DNA of 64,000 nt from Acidihalobacter ferrooxydans (GTDB lineage: Bacteria > Pseudomonadota > Gammaproteobacteria > DSM-5130 > Acidihalobacteraceae). Below the pieces are notes generated by a model. That model was not told the DNA's origin. It searched no databases and worked only from the letters and a program-made list of their open reading frames with translations. Below, piece by piece: positions 16,597 through 28,394 of the stretch (within the stretch, counting starts at the first letter, position 1; every line of letters starts with the position of its first letter). The position numbers and the translations under genes were made by a program. The DNA lies in NCBI RefSeq assembly GCF_001975725.1, contig NZ_CP019434.1, positions 2,492,606-2,556,605 on the forward strand. The letters are read 5' to 3'.

Positions 16597-19500
16597 TCAG
16601 CTTAGACGCCGCAGCTTGCGCAGTTCGCGCACCGCGACCGCGAGGGTCGAGAAGTCATATTTGCCGGTGGCCTGAACGTCGACCAGACGACGTTCGGACA
16701 GGGCCACGCGCTCGCGGTTACGCTCGATCCAGGCATCGAGTTGCTCTTGCGGTTGGCTTTGCGCTTGCGCCAGCACTTGTCCGGCGATCTGTCGGTGTAT
16801 GGGATAGGCGTCGTCACGCAGGTTGACGCGCGCCAGTTCCTGCCACTTGCCGCGCGTGGTCAGCTCATTGATCGCGCCGTAGACCCACAGCATGCCGAAC
16901 CGCGCGCCGCACAGGTAATAGACTTGCGCCGTGTGGATCAGCGCTGTCGCGTGGCGTTCGGCGAGTTCCGCGATGTCCATGGCGCCACCCAGCGCGCGCG
17001 TATTCGCCAGGTTTCGCGCGAGTTCGGCGGGCACGCCGTCCTGCTGGAGTTGGTCGGCGACTTTTTCCCAGTCGGCCAGGTAGACCGGCGGCAGAATATC
17101 CGGCAGCGATTCGGCAAGCTGCGCGACCGGCCGGGCGAAGCGCTCGACAGCCTCGCCGATGGGTTGCGTCGCCCAATGCGAGTTGGCGAACCAGGCGGTG
17201 GCGTGCTTGAGCAGCCCGATCGGGTAGTTCATCAGGCGATACTGCAAGGTACAGGCGAGTCGACTGTCCATCGATTCGATGCGCTGCCAATAGTCGTCGC
17301 CATTGAAAATCTGATGCGCGGTGGCGTAGGCCTTGAGCATATCGACGTAGCGCAGGCCATGATCGTCGGCCTGCAGATGGGCAAAAGCCGGGCCCATGCG
17401 GTTGACGACGCTGTTGGAGACGAGGGTGGCGACAATCTCGCGCCGCAGTTGATGCCGGGCCAGTTCTTCCGGCATGCGCGCGACCAGCTCCGGCGGAAAG
17501 TAGGCCAGCAGGTCGCGTCGGAAAAACGGGTCGTCCACAATCTCGGAGTGCAGCGCCGCCTGATAGAGAGAGATTTTGGCATAGGCCATCAGCACCGCCA
17601 GTTCGGGACGCGTGAGGCCCAGATCGCGCGTACGCCGCTCCGCCAGAGCCTCGTCGTCGGGCAGAAACTCGACGGCCCGGTCGAGCAGGTGTTCGCGCTC
17701 CAGCAGCCGGATGAGTTCAATGTGGTTATCCAGCCGACGCGCGGCATTGCTTTCCAGGAGGCTGATCGCCTCGCTTTGCACGTAGTTGTCATACAGCACC
17801 GCATGCGCGATGTCGTCGGTCAGAGTGGCCAGCAGACGATCCCGTGCTTCCCGCGTGATGCGTTGTTCCCGCATCAGCTGATTGAGCGGTATCTTGATAT
17901 TGACTTCGCGGTCGGAGGTGTGAACACCGGCGGCGTTATCGATGGCGTCGGTGTTGATGCGCCCGCCGGCGAGCGCGTATTCAACGCGCGCCAGTTGCGT
18001 GAAGCCAAGATTGCCACCCTCGCCGACGACCCGGCAGCCGAGCTGATCGGCGTTGACCCGGACGGCATCGTTGCTGCGGTCGCCGATGTCCTGATTGTTT
18101 TCCGTGTGTGCCTTGACGTAGGTGCCGATTCCCCCGTTCCACAACAGGTCGACCGGCGCCATCAGTACTGCGCGGATCAACTCCGGCGGCGTCATGCGCT
18201 GCGTGTCGACCTGCAGCAGGGCGCGGGTCCGGGCTGACAGCGTGATGGTCTTGGCGGTACGCGGCCATACACCGCCGCCGGCGGAAATCAGCGCGGTGTC
18301 ATAGTCGGCCCAGGACGAGCGCGCAAGCGCGAACAGGCGCTGGCGCTCGGCCCAGCTCGCCTCGGGATTCGGGTCCGGGTCGATGAAAATATGCCGGTGG
18401 TCGAAGGCCGCGACCAGCCGGGTCTGGCGCGACAGCAGCATGCCGTTGCCGAACACGTCGCCGGACATGTCACCGATGCCGACGCAGGTGAAGGGCTGGT
18501 TTTGAATGTCCAGCCCGAGTTCGAGGAAATGTCGCTTGACGCTCTCCCAGGCGCCGCGCGCGGTGATGCCCATTTTCTTGTGGTCGTAGCCGGCCTTGCC
18601 ACCGGAGGCAAAGGCATCGCCGAGCCAGAAATCGTATTCGGCCGCGACCTGGTTGGCGAGATCGGAGAACGTCGCCGTGCCTTTGTCCGCCGCAACGGCC
18701 AGATACGGATCGTCGTCGTCGTAGCGGATCACCTCGCGGGGGGCGACGACTTCGGTGCCGACGCGATTGTCCGTCACGTCGAGCAGGCCGCGCAGAAAGG
18801 TCTGGTAGCACTCGATGCCGGCCGCCAGCCAGGCGTCGCGGTCGGTGGCATCCACCGCCTGCTTGACGACAAAGCCCCCTTTGGCGCCGACCGGGACGAT
18901 GATCGCGTTTTTGACCATTTGCGCCTTCATCAGACCCAGCACTTCGGTGCGAAAATCCTGCATGCGGTCCGACCAGCGCAGCCCGCCGCGCGCCACGCGG
19001 CCACCACGCAGATGGATGCCTTCCATCCACGGGGCATAGACCCAGACCTCGAACATCGGCCGTGGCAAGGGCAATTCAGGCACTCTGGACGAGTCGAATT
19101 TGAAACTGAGCCAGGGTTTGTCGCCGCCCTGCGCATCGTGCTGGAAGTAATTGGTCCGCAAGGTTGCGCGGATCACGCCGAACATCGCGCGCAACACGCG
19201 ATCGGCATCCAGACTGGTCACGCCGTCCAGTGCCTGTTCGATGGCCTGACTCAGTGCGTCGCAATGTCTGCCGCGCTGCGCTTCATCGCTGCCGGGCAGA
19301 AAACGCGCCTCGAACAGTTCCACCAGCAGACGGGCAATCGCGGCGTGGTCGGACAGCATCTGTTCCAGATAGTTCTGGCCAAACGGCAGGCCGGTTTGCA
19401 GCAGGTATTTGCACACGGCGCGCAACAGATTGACGCGCCGCGCCGTCAGCCCGGCGCTGATCACCAACTGGTTCAACCCGTCGTCTTCGATCTGACCATT

Positions 19501-21366
19501 CCACGCCGCCATGAATGCCAGTTCAAAATTGAGCCGTTGCAAGGGACTCGACACGTTATGTCGGTGCCGAATGATGGTTTCGAAGCGTTGTATCCAGACC
19601 GGACGCCCGCCGGCCGGATGGACTTCGGTCGCTTCCTGGCGCGTCACCCGCACACCAAAGTGCGTCAGCTTGGGCAACGCCTCGGACAATCCGGCCGGGC
19701 GCGTTGGGGCATACAGCTTGATCGCGGTGGTGTCGTCGGCGCCCTCCCCGCGGCGCATGTGCAGGCGCGCCAGCAGCGGTTGATCGTCGCTCAACTGCAA
19801 GAGGTTGCCGACATCCTCGACCGCCTCGGCCGGCGAGGCCATTTCCGCATAAGACGGCGCAAAGGCATCGGCGAACCGCGCGGCTACCGCCGCATCGAAC
19901 TTCTGGCGCAACAGGTACTTGAGCTGATCGCGCCAGGAGCGGGTCGCGTCGATCAAGCGCTGTTCGATGGACTCGACCGATTCACTGATCTGCGTGCCTG
20001 GCGGGGTGCGCACAATGAAGTGCAGCAAGATCATGCCGTCGCGGAGCCAATCGGTGCGGCGATCCACACCCAGTCCCTGACACACTGCCAACAATTCCTG
20101 CTCGACGCGATCGCGCAGTTGCCAGGAATAGTGTTCGCGCGGCAGATACACCATGCAGGAATAAAAACGCCCGTAGCGGTCGCGCCGCATAAAGAGTTTG
20201 AGCGGTTGACGGTCGTGCAGGGCCAGTATGCCCATGGCAGTGCTGAACAGTTCGGCCTCGCTGGACTGAAACAGCTCATCGCGCGGCAACTGGTGCAGAA
20301 TGTCCCGCAGGTGTTTCCCATAGTGACTGTCTTCGGGCAGGCGGGCGTGCTCCATCACGTATTGCGCCTTGCGCCGGATCAGCGGGATGTTGCGCGGGCG
20401 TTCGATATAGACATCCGTGGAAAACAGACCGATGAAGCGCACCAGGTAGGTGCGCCGGCCTTGCGCATTGAAATGCTTGACCGAGATCACGTCCATGTAG
20501 TCTGGAAGGTGTACAGGGGATCGCTGCGTCGCTTTCGTGATCACGATCACGCGCTTGGAATCCTCGTACTTGTCCAGTTCCTGCTGGGGCGCAAACAGCA
20601 TTTCACTGTCGTACCGATGTTCCGCGCGCAGCAATCCCAGCGCGGTGCGCGGGTCGCTCCCTGCCTTCGGCCGGTCACGAACCGCGCCGAAAAAACTGAA
20701 GTGATTCCGGTCGAGCCAGGCGAGAAACTCGCGCGCCTCGGCCCATTCCTCCGGGTCGCCCTGCGACGGCACGGTTTCCAAAGCCTTGAGTTCGACGCGC
20801 AGCTGTTTACGCATCGCCGGATAATCGTCGACGATATCGGTCAGCTCCTGCAGGGTGGCGCGTAATGCCTGCTCCAGCTCGGCGTATTCGCGCGCGGTGC
20901 GCAGGGGTTCGAATTCAATGTGAATCACGGACTCGCTAACGCCCGAGCCAATGCCCGTCAACTCGCCTGTTGCAGTGCGCGAGAGTGCGATCACCGGATG
21001 CGCCGCCCAATCAATGGCTGCCCCGGCGTCACGCAGGCGCATCAGCACCGAGTCGACCAGATACGGCTTGTTCTCGATGCAGGATTCGAGCACGGCCAGC
21101 CCGGCGGCAGACCGCCAACTGGGGGGGCGAACGCGAATCAACGCCTGTCCCGGCAGGCGTTGCCGGATAAATTGAAACTGCGCGCGCGCCACTGCCGCCA
21201 ACTCGTCCACGCCGCGCGTGCGCAAGCTGTCGATCGGCTCGACTTGATAATAGGCGCGGACGAATCGCGCGAGCTGTTCAGTATTGCCGTGGGAGCTGTC
21301 TTCGCATGCGCTTTGTTCGATTTGCTGCAGAAGCATCTCCTGCTCCCGGTCGATCTCATCTCTCAC
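16597..21366 (-). CDS. gdhB: NAD-specific glutamate dehydrogenase, large (about 180 kDa) type
   Basis: A very large catabolic glutamate dehydrogenase that converts glutamate to 2-oxoglutarate and ammonia with NAD+. I choose the GTG at 21366 (1589 residues) because GGAGGT lies 5 bases upstream; the frame is open to 21504, but that extension does not look like the family. The long N-terminal regulatory region contains ACT-like segments. The catalytic region includes GGLRWSDRMQDFRTEVLGLMKAQMVKNAIIVPVGAKGGF and KMGITARGAWESVKRHFLELGLDIQNQPFTCVGIGDMSGDVFGNGML, both diagnostic. Relatives are known from Pseudomonas, Caulobacter and Streptomyces and are hexameric and allosterically controlled. It stands alone; the gap to argB holds repeat A3. 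Confidence 0.96.
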   Translation of the reverse strand: MRDEIDREQEMLLQQIEQSACEDSSHGNTEQLARFVRAYYQVEPIDSLRTRGVDELAAVARAQFQFIRQRLPGQALIRVRPPSWRSAAGLAVLESCIENKPYLVDSVLMRLRDAGAAIDWAAHPVIALSRTATGELTGIGSGVSESVIHIEFEPLRTAREYAELEQALRATLQELTDIVDDYPAMRKQLRVELKALETVPSQGDPEEWAEAREFLAWLDRNHFSFFGAVRDRPKAGSDPRTALGLLRAEHRYDSEMLFAPQQELDKYEDSKRVIVITKATQRSPVHLPDYMDVISVKHFNAQGRRTYLVRFIGLFSTDVYIERPRNIPLIRRKAQYVMEHARLPEDSHYGKHLRDILHQLPRDELFQSSEAELFSTAMGILALHDRQPLKLFMRRDRYGRFYSCMVYLPREHYSWQLRDRVEQELLAVCQGLGVDRRTDWLRDGMILLHFIVRTPPGTQISESVESIEQRLIDATRSWRDQLKYLLRQKFDAAVAARFADAFAPSYAEMASPAEAVEDVGNLLQLSDDQPLLARLHMRRGEGADDTTAIKLYAPTRPAGLSEALPKLTHFGVRVTRQEATEVHPAGGRPVWIQRFETIIRHRHNVSSPLQRLNFELAFMAAWNGQIEDDGLNQLVISAGLTARRVNLLRAVCKYLLQTGLPFGQNYLEQMLSDHAAIARLLVELFEARFLPGSDEAQRGRHCDALSQAIEQALDGVTSLDADRVLRAMFGVIRATLRTNYFQHDAQGGDKPWLSFKFDSSRVPELPLPRPMFEVWVYAPWMEGIHLRGGRVARGGLRWSDRMQDFRTEVLGLMKAQMVKNAIIVPVGAKGGFVVKQAVDATDRDAWLAAGIECYQTFLRGLLDVTDNRVGTEVVAPREVIRYDDDDPYLAVAADKGTATFSDLANQVAAEYDFWLGDAFASGGKAGYDHKKMGITARGAWESVKRHFLELGLDIQNQPFTCVGIGDMSGDVFGNGMLLSRQTRLVAAFDHRHIFIDPDPNPEASWAERQRLFALARSSWADYDTALISAGGGVWPRTAKTITLSARTRALLQVDTQRMTPPELIRAVLMAPVDLLWNGGIGTYVKAHTENNQDIGDRSNDAVRVNADQLGCRVVGEGGNLGFTQLARVEYALAGGRINTDAIDNAAGVHTSDREVNIKIPLNQLMREQRITREARDRLLATLTDDIAHAVLYDNYVQSEAISLLESNAARRLDNHIELIRLLEREHLLDRAVEFLPDDEALAERRTRDLGLTRPELAVLMAYAKISLYQAALHSEIVDDPFFRRDLLAYFPPELVARMPEELARHQLRREIVATLVSNSVVNRMGPAFAHLQADDHGLRYVDMLKAYATAHQIFNGDDYWQRIESMDSRLACTLQYRLMNYPIGLLKHATAWFANSHWATQPIGEAVERFARPVAQLAESLPDILPPVYLADWEKVADQLQQDGVPAELARNLANTRALGGAMDIAELAERHATALIHTAQVYYLCGARFGMLWVYGAINELTTRGKWQELARVNLRDDAYPIHRQIAGQVLAQAQSQPQEQLDAWIERNRERVALSERRLVDVQATGKYDFSTLAVAVRELRKLRRLS

Positions 21367-21497
21367 GAAACACCTCCGCATTGTTCGTCTGCCTGAATCT
21401 ATAGACCATGGACGCCATGCGCACATCATGCGCCATGCGATAGCGCTGCTGCGCAACTGATTAATCCGATCCGGGCAGCCATCGGCGAATGGGCTGA

Positions 21498-22598
<1,101 letters not shown>

Positions 22599-22616
22599 GC
22601 CTGCGCGCCGGCCGCG

Positions 22617-23249
22617 TTACTGCGGCACACGCCCCGCGGCCTGCAATTGCCGGAATCGCTTGATATAGGTATCGAAGCGGACTATCGTCGCGGCGCGGTC
22701 TGTAGCCAGACTGCGCACCGCGGCATGGACGGACTTCAGGTTCGCATCCACACCATCCAGCTCCTGCCTGATACTGGTCGCGCGCGCTGTTTGCGCCGGC
22801 TTCAGTTCAGCCTTGCGCGCCAGCAATGCGCGTTGCTGCTGCTCCAGCCGGTTCTGCCGCTCGCGCAAATGGCGCAGCTGCTCAGTCAGCGCCCCCACAC
22901 GTTCATCGCGCAAACGCTCGATGCTCCTGACCGAATCGAACGACAGCAACAACATGCTGTCAAGGCGCTGCTGCGCGGCGCGCGCGGCCTCGGCGGCTTG
23001 CTGCTTGCGCGCCGCAGCTGCGGCTGCCGCGCGTTGTTGCGGCGTCGGCGGCGGCGGTACGTGCTTGATCACTGCGCCATTGGCATTGAGCACGTCATAC
23101 CCATCGGCCACGGCATCTCCGGGGATTGTGCTGGCGTAATGAACCACACCATGCGCGTCACGCCAACGGTAGTACTCCTGCGCCTGCACGGCCGTCGCCA
23201 GCAAGCACGCGCACACGCCAAGCCCCATGAACACCACACCTAATCGCAT
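22617..23249 (-). CDS. DUF4124 domain periplasmic protein with coiled coil
   Basis: A 210-residue exported protein of unknown role. Residues 1-23 form a signal peptide ending AVQAQE. The DUF4124 motif follows directly (EYYRWRDAHGVVHYAST, about 24-40), a domain common in gammaproteobacterial periplasmic proteins. A short proline run (PPPPTPQQ) leads into an Ala/Arg/Gln-rich helical region and then a heptad-like coiled coil (about 110-155, LTEQLRHLRERQNRLEQQQRALLARKAEL). No cysteine for lipidation is found at the cleavage site. It converges on argB with an 18-bp gap, so the two are not co-transcribed. Confidence 0.85.
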   Translation of the reverse strand: MRLGVVFMGLGVCACLLATAVQAQEYYRWRDAHGVVHYASTIPGDAVADGYDVLNANGAVIKHVPPPPTPQQRAAAAAAARKQQAAEAARAAQQRLDSMLLLSFDSVRSIERLRDERVGALTEQLRHLRERQNRLEQQQRALLARKAELKPAQTARATSIRQELDGVDANLKSVHAAVRSLATDRAATIVRFDTYIKRFRQLQAAGRVPQ

Positions 23250-23378
23250 AAGCTATCCAACGTCGGGAGGTTGATTTGCCCCGGAGTTCAGCAGGTGGCG
23301 CGCCTTGAAATCCGGGCTAATACCCTGCATCAGAGTGTGCCTGAATACAGCATCGGATTCACCCCCCGCCAATGCACC

Positions 23379-24026
23379 TCAGGTGCCGACGCCGTAAGCA
23401 TCCCGGTACGCGCGCACCCGCGCCAGCGTGTCGGCCTGCGCTGCATCGGCGCTCAGCAGATCGATCAGGTCGCCGAGCCGCGCAATGCTGGCGACGGTCA
23501 CGCCGAGCGTATCCTCAACCTCCTGAATCGCCGAACGCGCACCCGTGCCGCGTTCCTCGCGGTTGAGGGAAATCACCACGCCGGCCAGCGTCGCGCCGGC
23601 GCCGCGAATGATCTCGCCCGACTCGCGGATCGCCGTGCCTGCGGTGATCACGTCGTCCACCACCAGCACACGCCCGCTCAGCGCCGCGCCGACCAGACTG
23701 CCGCCCTCGCCGTGATCCTGGGCTTCCTTGCGGTTGAAACACCACGGCACATCGCGGCCATGCAATTCGGCCAGACCGATTGCCGTCGCCGCGACCAGCG
23801 GAATGCCCTTGTAGGCTGGCCCGAACAGCATGTCGAACTCGAAACCCGCCTCGACAATGGCCTGCGCGTAGCCGCGTCCGAGCCGGGCCAGCGCCTCGCC
23901 GGTGTTGAACAATCCGGCGTTGAAGAAATACGGGCTGATCCGACCTGACTTGAGCGTGAACTCACCGAAGCGCAGCACGCCGCGGTCGATGGCAAATTCG
24001 AGAAATTCCTGTTGATAGGGCGTCAT
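23379..24026 (-). CDS. pyrE: Orotate phosphoribosyltransferase
   Basis: A 215-residue enzyme of pyrimidine biosynthesis that joins orotate and PRPP to give OMP. The ATG at 24026 yields the standard N-terminus ([29 protein letters not shown]). The frame is open for 70 more codons upstream but without family similarity. Diagnostic segments are [10 protein letters not shown], the GPAYKGIPL loop, [13 protein letters not shown] (catalytic loop) and the PRPP-binding [13 protein letters not shown]. Length agrees with E. coli PyrE (213). It is divergent from the malic enzyme gene across a 200-bp gap. A pyrE-attenuator-like hairpin was not found. Confidence 0.97.
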   Translation of the reverse strand: MTPYQQEFLEFAIDRGVLRFGEFTLKSGRISPYFFNAGLFNTGEALARLGRGYAQAIVEAGFEFDMLFGPAYKGIPLVAATAIGLAELHGRDVPWCFNRKEAQDHGEGGSLVGAALSGRVLVVDDVITAGTAIRESGEIIRGAGATLAGVVISLNREERGTGARSAIQEVEDTLGVTVASIARLGDLIDLLSADAAQADTLARVRAYRDAYGVGT

Positions 24027-24225
24027 CGCGTTCCTGCTGCGTGCATGGTGAAAGTGAGTGCGAATATTACCATCTGAACCGGCCCGCGAGCGCTGGCGAC
24101 GCCAGGCCACTTGCGTTAGCATGCCGCGCCACACGCTTGCTCGATGCCCGAGTGCGACCCGCATCGGAAGCTTGCGCAAGACGCCATACAGACTACATAC
24201 GCCACCACCGAGACACCGCCCGACC

Positions 24226-25446
24226 ATGTCGCACAAGCTCTACGAAGACGCCCTCGCCTATCACGCCACACCCACGCCCGGCAAAATCGCCATCCGGATC
24301 ACCAAGCCGACCAAAACCCAGCGCGACCTGTCGCTGGCCTACTCGCCCGGCGTTGCCGAGCCGGTGCGGCGCATCGCGCGCAATCCCGAGGACGCTTACC
24401 GCTACACCGCCAAGGGCAATCTGGTCGCGGTGATCACTGACGGCAGTGCTGTGCTCGGCCTGGGCAACGTCGGCGCGCTCGCCGGCAAGCCGGTGATGGA
24501 AGGCAAGGGCGTGCTGTTCAAGACCTTCGCCGACATCGACGTGTTCGACATCGAAGTCAACGCCGACACGCCCGACGCCTTCATCGACACCGTCGCGCGC
24601 ATCGCCGACACCTTCGGCGGCATCAACCTCGAAGACATCGCCGCGCCGCACTGCTTTCGCATCGAGCGCGAACTGCGCGAGCGGCTGGACATCCCGGTGT
24701 TTCACGACGATCAGCACGGCACCGCCGTGATCGCCGCTGCCGGCCTGCTCAACGCGCTGCAACTGGCCGGCAAGCGGATCGAAGACATGCGCGCCGTATG
24801 CCTGGGCGCCGGTGCCACCGGCATCGCTACCATGAACCTGCTGATCCAGCTCGGCGCACGCCGCGAAAACCTGCTGATGGTCGACCGCAAGGGCGTGGTG
24901 CACACGGGCCGCGAAGATCTCAACGAGTTCAAGCAGGGCTTTGCCGTCAACACCGACCGCCGCACACTGGACGACGCCTGCGCGGACGCGGACGTGTTCA
25001 TCGGCGTGTCCGGCCCCGACCTGTTCACCACCGACATGTTGCGCAGCATGGCCGCCACGCCGATCGTCTTCGCGCTGGCCAACCCCGATCCGGAAATCCT
25101 GCCGGAACTGGCGCACAAGACGCGCGACGACGTGATCGTCGCCACCGGCCGCAGCGACTACCCGAACCAGATCAACAATGTGCTCGGCTTTCCGTACATT
25201 TTCCGCGGCGCGCTGGACGTGCGCGCCCGCACCATCAACGACGACATGCTGGTCGCCGCGGTGCACGCGCTCGCCGCGCTGACGCACGAACCGGTGCCGC
25301 AGGAGGTACTCGACGCCTACGGCCTCGAAGCCCTCGCCTTCGGCACGGACTACATTATTCCCAAGCCCTTCGATCCGCGACTGATCGAGCGCCTGCCGCC
25401 GGCGATTGCCGAGGCCGCGCGCCAAAGTGGCGTCGCCCGCAATTGA
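24226..25446 (+). CDS. maeB: Malic enzyme, short form lacking the phosphotransacetylase-like domain
   Basis: A 406-residue malate dehydrogenase (oxaloacetate-decarboxylating) that produces pyruvate, CO2 and reduced cofactor. The frame is open from 24058 but the ATG at 24226 gives the family start ([21 protein letters not shown]). Visible motifs are [15 protein letters not shown], the catalytic Lys region [19 protein letters not shown], metal ligands in [11 protein letters not shown] and [22 protein letters not shown], and a dinucleotide-binding [11 protein letters not shown]. coli MaeB carries a C-terminal phosphotransacetylase-like domain (about 760 residues in all), and this one stops before it. 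NADP versus NAD preference cannot be told. It is followed at 71 bp by mdh in the same direction. Confidence 0.94.
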   Translation: MSHKLYEDALAYHATPTPGKIAIRITKPTKTQRDLSLAYSPGVAEPVRRIARNPEDAYRYTAKGNLVAVITDGSAVLGLGNVGALAGKPVMEGKGVLFKTFADIDVFDIEVNADTPDAFIDTVARIADTFGGINLEDIAAPHCFRIERELRERLDIPVFHDDQHGTAVIAAAGLLNALQLAGKRIEDMRAVCLGAGATGIATMNLLIQLGARRENLLMVDRKGVVHTGREDLNEFKQGFAVNTDRRTLDDACADADVFIGVSGPDLFTTDMLRSMAATPIVFALANPDPEILPELAHKTRDDVIVATGRSDYPNQINNVLGFPYIFRGALDVRARTINDDMLVAAVHALAALTHEPVPQEVLDAYGLEALAFGTDYIIPKPFDPRLIERLPPAIAEAARQSGVARN

Positions 25447-25517
25447 TTTTTGGCGGCGGCGCGCGGCGCCAGCGTCTACACTCCTGACACCACACATCAA
25501 GGTGTCAGGAGGATACC

Positions 25518-26441
25518 ATGCAGAAAATCGCAATCGTCGGGGCCGGGCGTGTCGGAGAAGCCGCCGCACAGTTCATCGCCCAGAACGACATGGCGCGTGA
25601 AATCGCCATGCTGGATGTACGCGAAGGCGCCGCCGAAGGCTGCGCGCTCGACATCCAGGAAACCGCCCCGCTGTTCAAGTTCGACACCCGCCTGAGCGGC
25701 AGTACCGACCCGGCCATCCTGCGCGATGCGGGCATTATCGTCGTCACCGCCGGCATCCCGCGCAAACCCGGCATGTCGCGTTCGGACGTGCTCGACACCA
25801 ACGTGCGCATCATCGATGAGATTGTCGACAACATCATGCGCTACGCGCCGGACGCCATCCTGCTGTTCGTGTCCAACCCGGTCGACGTGCTCACCTGGCG
25901 CGCCTGGAAGCGCAGCGGCCTGCCGCGTGAACGTGTCATCGGTCAGGCCGGCGTGCTCGACTCCTCGCGCATGGCCGCCTTCGTCGCCCTCGAAACCGGC
26001 CTGTGCAGCTGCGATATCAACGCCATGGTGCTCGGCGGCCACGGCGACTCAATGGTCCCGATGCTGCGCTACACCACCATCAATGGCATCCCGGTCGACA
26101 AATTTCTCGACGCGCAGGCGCTGGAACGCATCGTCACGCGCACCCGCGGCGGCGGCGCCGAGGTACTCGCGCTGCGCAAGAACTCCAGTGCCTACGATGC
26201 ACCCGGCGCCGCCGTCGCGCAGATGGTCGAGGCCATCGTGACCGACCGCAAGCGCGTCCTGCCCAGCGTAGCGATTCTGCAGGGCGAATACAGCTACCCC
26301 GACGGCGCCATGGGCGTGCCCTGCGTGCTCGGCAAAAACGGCCTCGAACGCATCGTCGAACTCGATCTCAACGCGTCCGAGACGGCCATGTTCAAGCACT
26401 CGATGGAAAGCGTGCTGGCCGACATCGCGCGGCTGCACTGA
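25518..26441 (+). CDS. mdh: Malate dehydrogenase (LDH-like type)
   Basis: A 307-residue NAD-dependent malate dehydrogenase interconverting malate and oxaloacetate. The N-terminal Rossmann motif is GAGRVGEAAAQF (8-19), the mobile substrate loop reads GIPRKPGMSRSDVL (about 78-91) with Arg residues typical of malate rather than lactate specificity, then SNPVDVLTW and the catalytic histidine in GGHGDSMVP (about 174-182). It belongs to the LDH-like branch common in autotrophs and Bacillus, not to the E. coli Mdh branch. A strong GGAGG lies 6 bases before the ATG. It pairs with the malic enzyme gene upstream, probably in one transcript. Confidence 0.95.
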   Translation: MQKIAIVGAGRVGEAAAQFIAQNDMAREIAMLDVREGAAEGCALDIQETAPLFKFDTRLSGSTDPAILRDAGIIVVTAGIPRKPGMSRSDVLDTNVRIIDEIVDNIMRYAPDAILLFVSNPVDVLTWRAWKRSGLPRERVIGQAGVLDSSRMAAFVALETGLCSCDINAMVLGGHGDSMVPMLRYTTINGIPVDKFLDAQALERIVTRTRGGGAEVLALRKNSSAYDAPGAAVAQMVEAIVTDRKRVLPSVAILQGEYSYPDGAMGVPCVLGKNGLERIVELDLNASETAMFKHSMESVLADIARLH

Positions 26442-26568
26442 GTCGCGCCATCACCCTGCAGGGTCGCGCGGCGCACCGCACGCGCTCATGTAAGGGGATC
26501 AATCGCACGGCGCTGACGGTACCGGTCGAGCGAGCCCCGGCCTGCGGACGTGCGTCAGCGCTTGAACC

Positions 26569-28194
26569 TTAACGCTTGCGCTTGACCTGCCTGGGCGGGG
26601 TTTCGGGTTCGAGACTGCGCAGATAATCCTCGTACGAGCCGCTGAAGTCGGTCACGCCCGACTCGCTGAATTCAATGATTCGCGTTGCCAGCGAGGACAC
26701 GAACTCGCGGTCGTGGCTGACGAAAAGCAGCGTGCCCGGATAGTTCTCCAGCGCCAGATTGAGCGACTCGATGGACTCCATGTCCAGGTGATTGGTCGGC
26801 TCGTCCATGACCAATACGTTGGGCTTTTGCAGCATCAGCCTGCCGAACAGCATGCGGCCCTGCTCGCCGCCGGAAATGCAATTGGCCGGCTTCTTGATTT
26901 CGTCCTGGGAAAACAGCAGCCGCCCGAGCGTGCCGCGCAGCACCTGCTCGTCGTCGCCCGGCTGACGCCATTGAGCCAGCCACTCCATCAGCGGCAGATC
27001 GGTGGCGAAATCGGCGGCATGATCCTGTGCGTAATAGCCGACCCGCGCGTTCTCGGCCCACTGTACGACGCCGCCCCTGGGCTCCAACTCGCCAATCAGG
27101 GTGCGCAGCAGCGTGGTTTTGCCAATGCCGTTCGGCCCGATGATGGCCACACGCTCGCCGGTTTCCACCGACAGGCTGAAATTGTGCAGCAACGGCGCAT
27201 CGTCGCCGTAGCCCTGCTCCAGCTTGCGCACCGACAGCACGCGGCGGTACAGCTTCTTGTCCTGCTCGAAGCGAATGTACGGGCTCATGCGGCTCGACGG
27301 CTTGATTTCCTCAAGCTGGATCTTTTCGATCTGCCGCGCGCGCGAGGTCGCCTGTTTGGCCTTGGAGGCGTTGGCCGAAAAGCGGTTGACGAAGGATTGC
27401 AACTCGGCGATCTGCGCCTTTTTCTTGGCGTTGTCGGCGACCATGCGCTCGCGCGCCTGGGTCGAGGCCAGCATGTATTCGTCGTAGTTGCCGGGGTAGA
27501 CGCTCAGCGTGCCGTAATCCATGTCCGCCATGTGTGTGCACACGCTGTTCAGGAAATGGCGGTCATGGGAGATGATGATCATGGTGCTGTTGCGATCGTT
27601 GAGCACGCCTTCCAGCCAGCGGATCGTATTGATGTCGAGATTGTTGGTCGGCTCGTCAAGCAACAACACGTCGGGATCGGCAAACAGCGCCTGCGCCAGC
27701 AACACACGCAGCTTCCAGCCCGGCGCAACCGCGCTCATCGGCCCCTCGTGCTGCTCCACCGGGATGCCCACGCCGAGCAGCAATTCGCCGGCGCGCGCCT
27801 CGGCGCTGTAGCCGTCGTACTCGGCGAAGGCTACCTCCAGTTCGGCAGCGCGCAGCCCGTCAGCCTCGGTCATTTCCGGTTTGGCATAGATCGCGTCGCG
27901 CTCATGCTTGACCGCCCAGAGTTCGGTGTGACCCATGATCACCGTGTCGAGCACGCTGAATTTTTCGAAGGCGAACTGATCCTGGCGCAGCTTGCCCATG
28001 CGCAAATTGTCCTCCAGCGACACGTTGCCGGAAGTCGGCTCCAGGTCGCCGCCGAGAATCTTGATGAACGTTGACTTGCCAGCGCCGTTCGCGCCGATCA
28101 GGCCGTAACGGTTGCCGTCGCCGAACTTGACGGAAATATCCTCGAACAGCGGCTTGGCGCCGAACTGCATGGTAATGTTTGACGCGGTGATCAC
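26569..28194 (-). CDS. ybiT: ABC-F family ATPase, YbiT type
   Basis: A 541-residue soluble tandem ATPase of the ABC-F family, which act on ribosomes. The GTG at 28194 is chosen because GGAG lies 7 bases upstream and the protein then begins with the usual [21 protein letters not shown]. Walker A motifs are GANGAGKST and GPNGIGKTT, Walker B regions are [21 protein letters not shown] and [24 protein letters not shown]. The first signature is the divergent [14 protein letters not shown] characteristic of YbiT, the second [10 protein letters not shown]. The inter-domain linker (about 245-320) is charged and helical, as needed to reach the tRNA site. There is no transmembrane region, so it is not a transporter. 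It converges on mdh. Confidence 0.94.
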   Translation of the reverse strand: MITASNITMQFGAKPLFEDISVKFGDGNRYGLIGANGAGKSTFIKILGGDLEPTSGNVSLEDNLRMGKLRQDQFAFEKFSVLDTVIMGHTELWAVKHERDAIYAKPEMTEADGLRAAELEVAFAEYDGYSAEARAGELLLGVGIPVEQHEGPMSAVAPGWKLRVLLAQALFADPDVLLLDEPTNNLDINTIRWLEGVLNDRNSTMIIISHDRHFLNSVCTHMADMDYGTLSVYPGNYDEYMLASTQARERMVADNAKKKAQIAELQSFVNRFSANASKAKQATSRARQIEKIQLEEIKPSSRMSPYIRFEQDKKLYRRVLSVRKLEQGYGDDAPLLHNFSLSVETGERVAIIGPNGIGKTTLLRTLIGELEPRGGVVQWAENARVGYYAQDHAADFATDLPLMEWLAQWRQPGDDEQVLRGTLGRLLFSQDEIKKPANCISGGEQGRMLFGRLMLQKPNVLVMDEPTNHLDMESIESLNLALENYPGTLLFVSHDREFVSSLATRIIEFSESGVTDFSGSYEDYLRSLEPETPPRQVKRKR

Positions 28195-28394
28195 GGGCGC
28201 TCCGGAAATCAGAATTTGCAAAAAGCGCGAATTGTCGCATAGCAGGGCGCCGCGCGACATGCCCCCCGCACGGAGCGCGTCGCGCAATGGCGCATGTAAC
28301 CGGAGTGACACCACCGCACCAGGCGCAGGGTTATAATGACGGCGCGCCCAGCGTGGCGTGCTATACCCCGGCGCAGGCAAGGAGATCGACCGCC

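Noticed and set aside
18391-20865. 824-codon open frame opposite gdhB
   Set aside because: Antisense shadow of gdhB; no domain recognisable, low-complexity His/Gln/Arg-rich translation.
24193-25569. 458-codon open frame opposite the malic enzyme gene
   Set aside because: A high-GC antisense shadow; the plus-strand frame contains all malic enzyme motifs.
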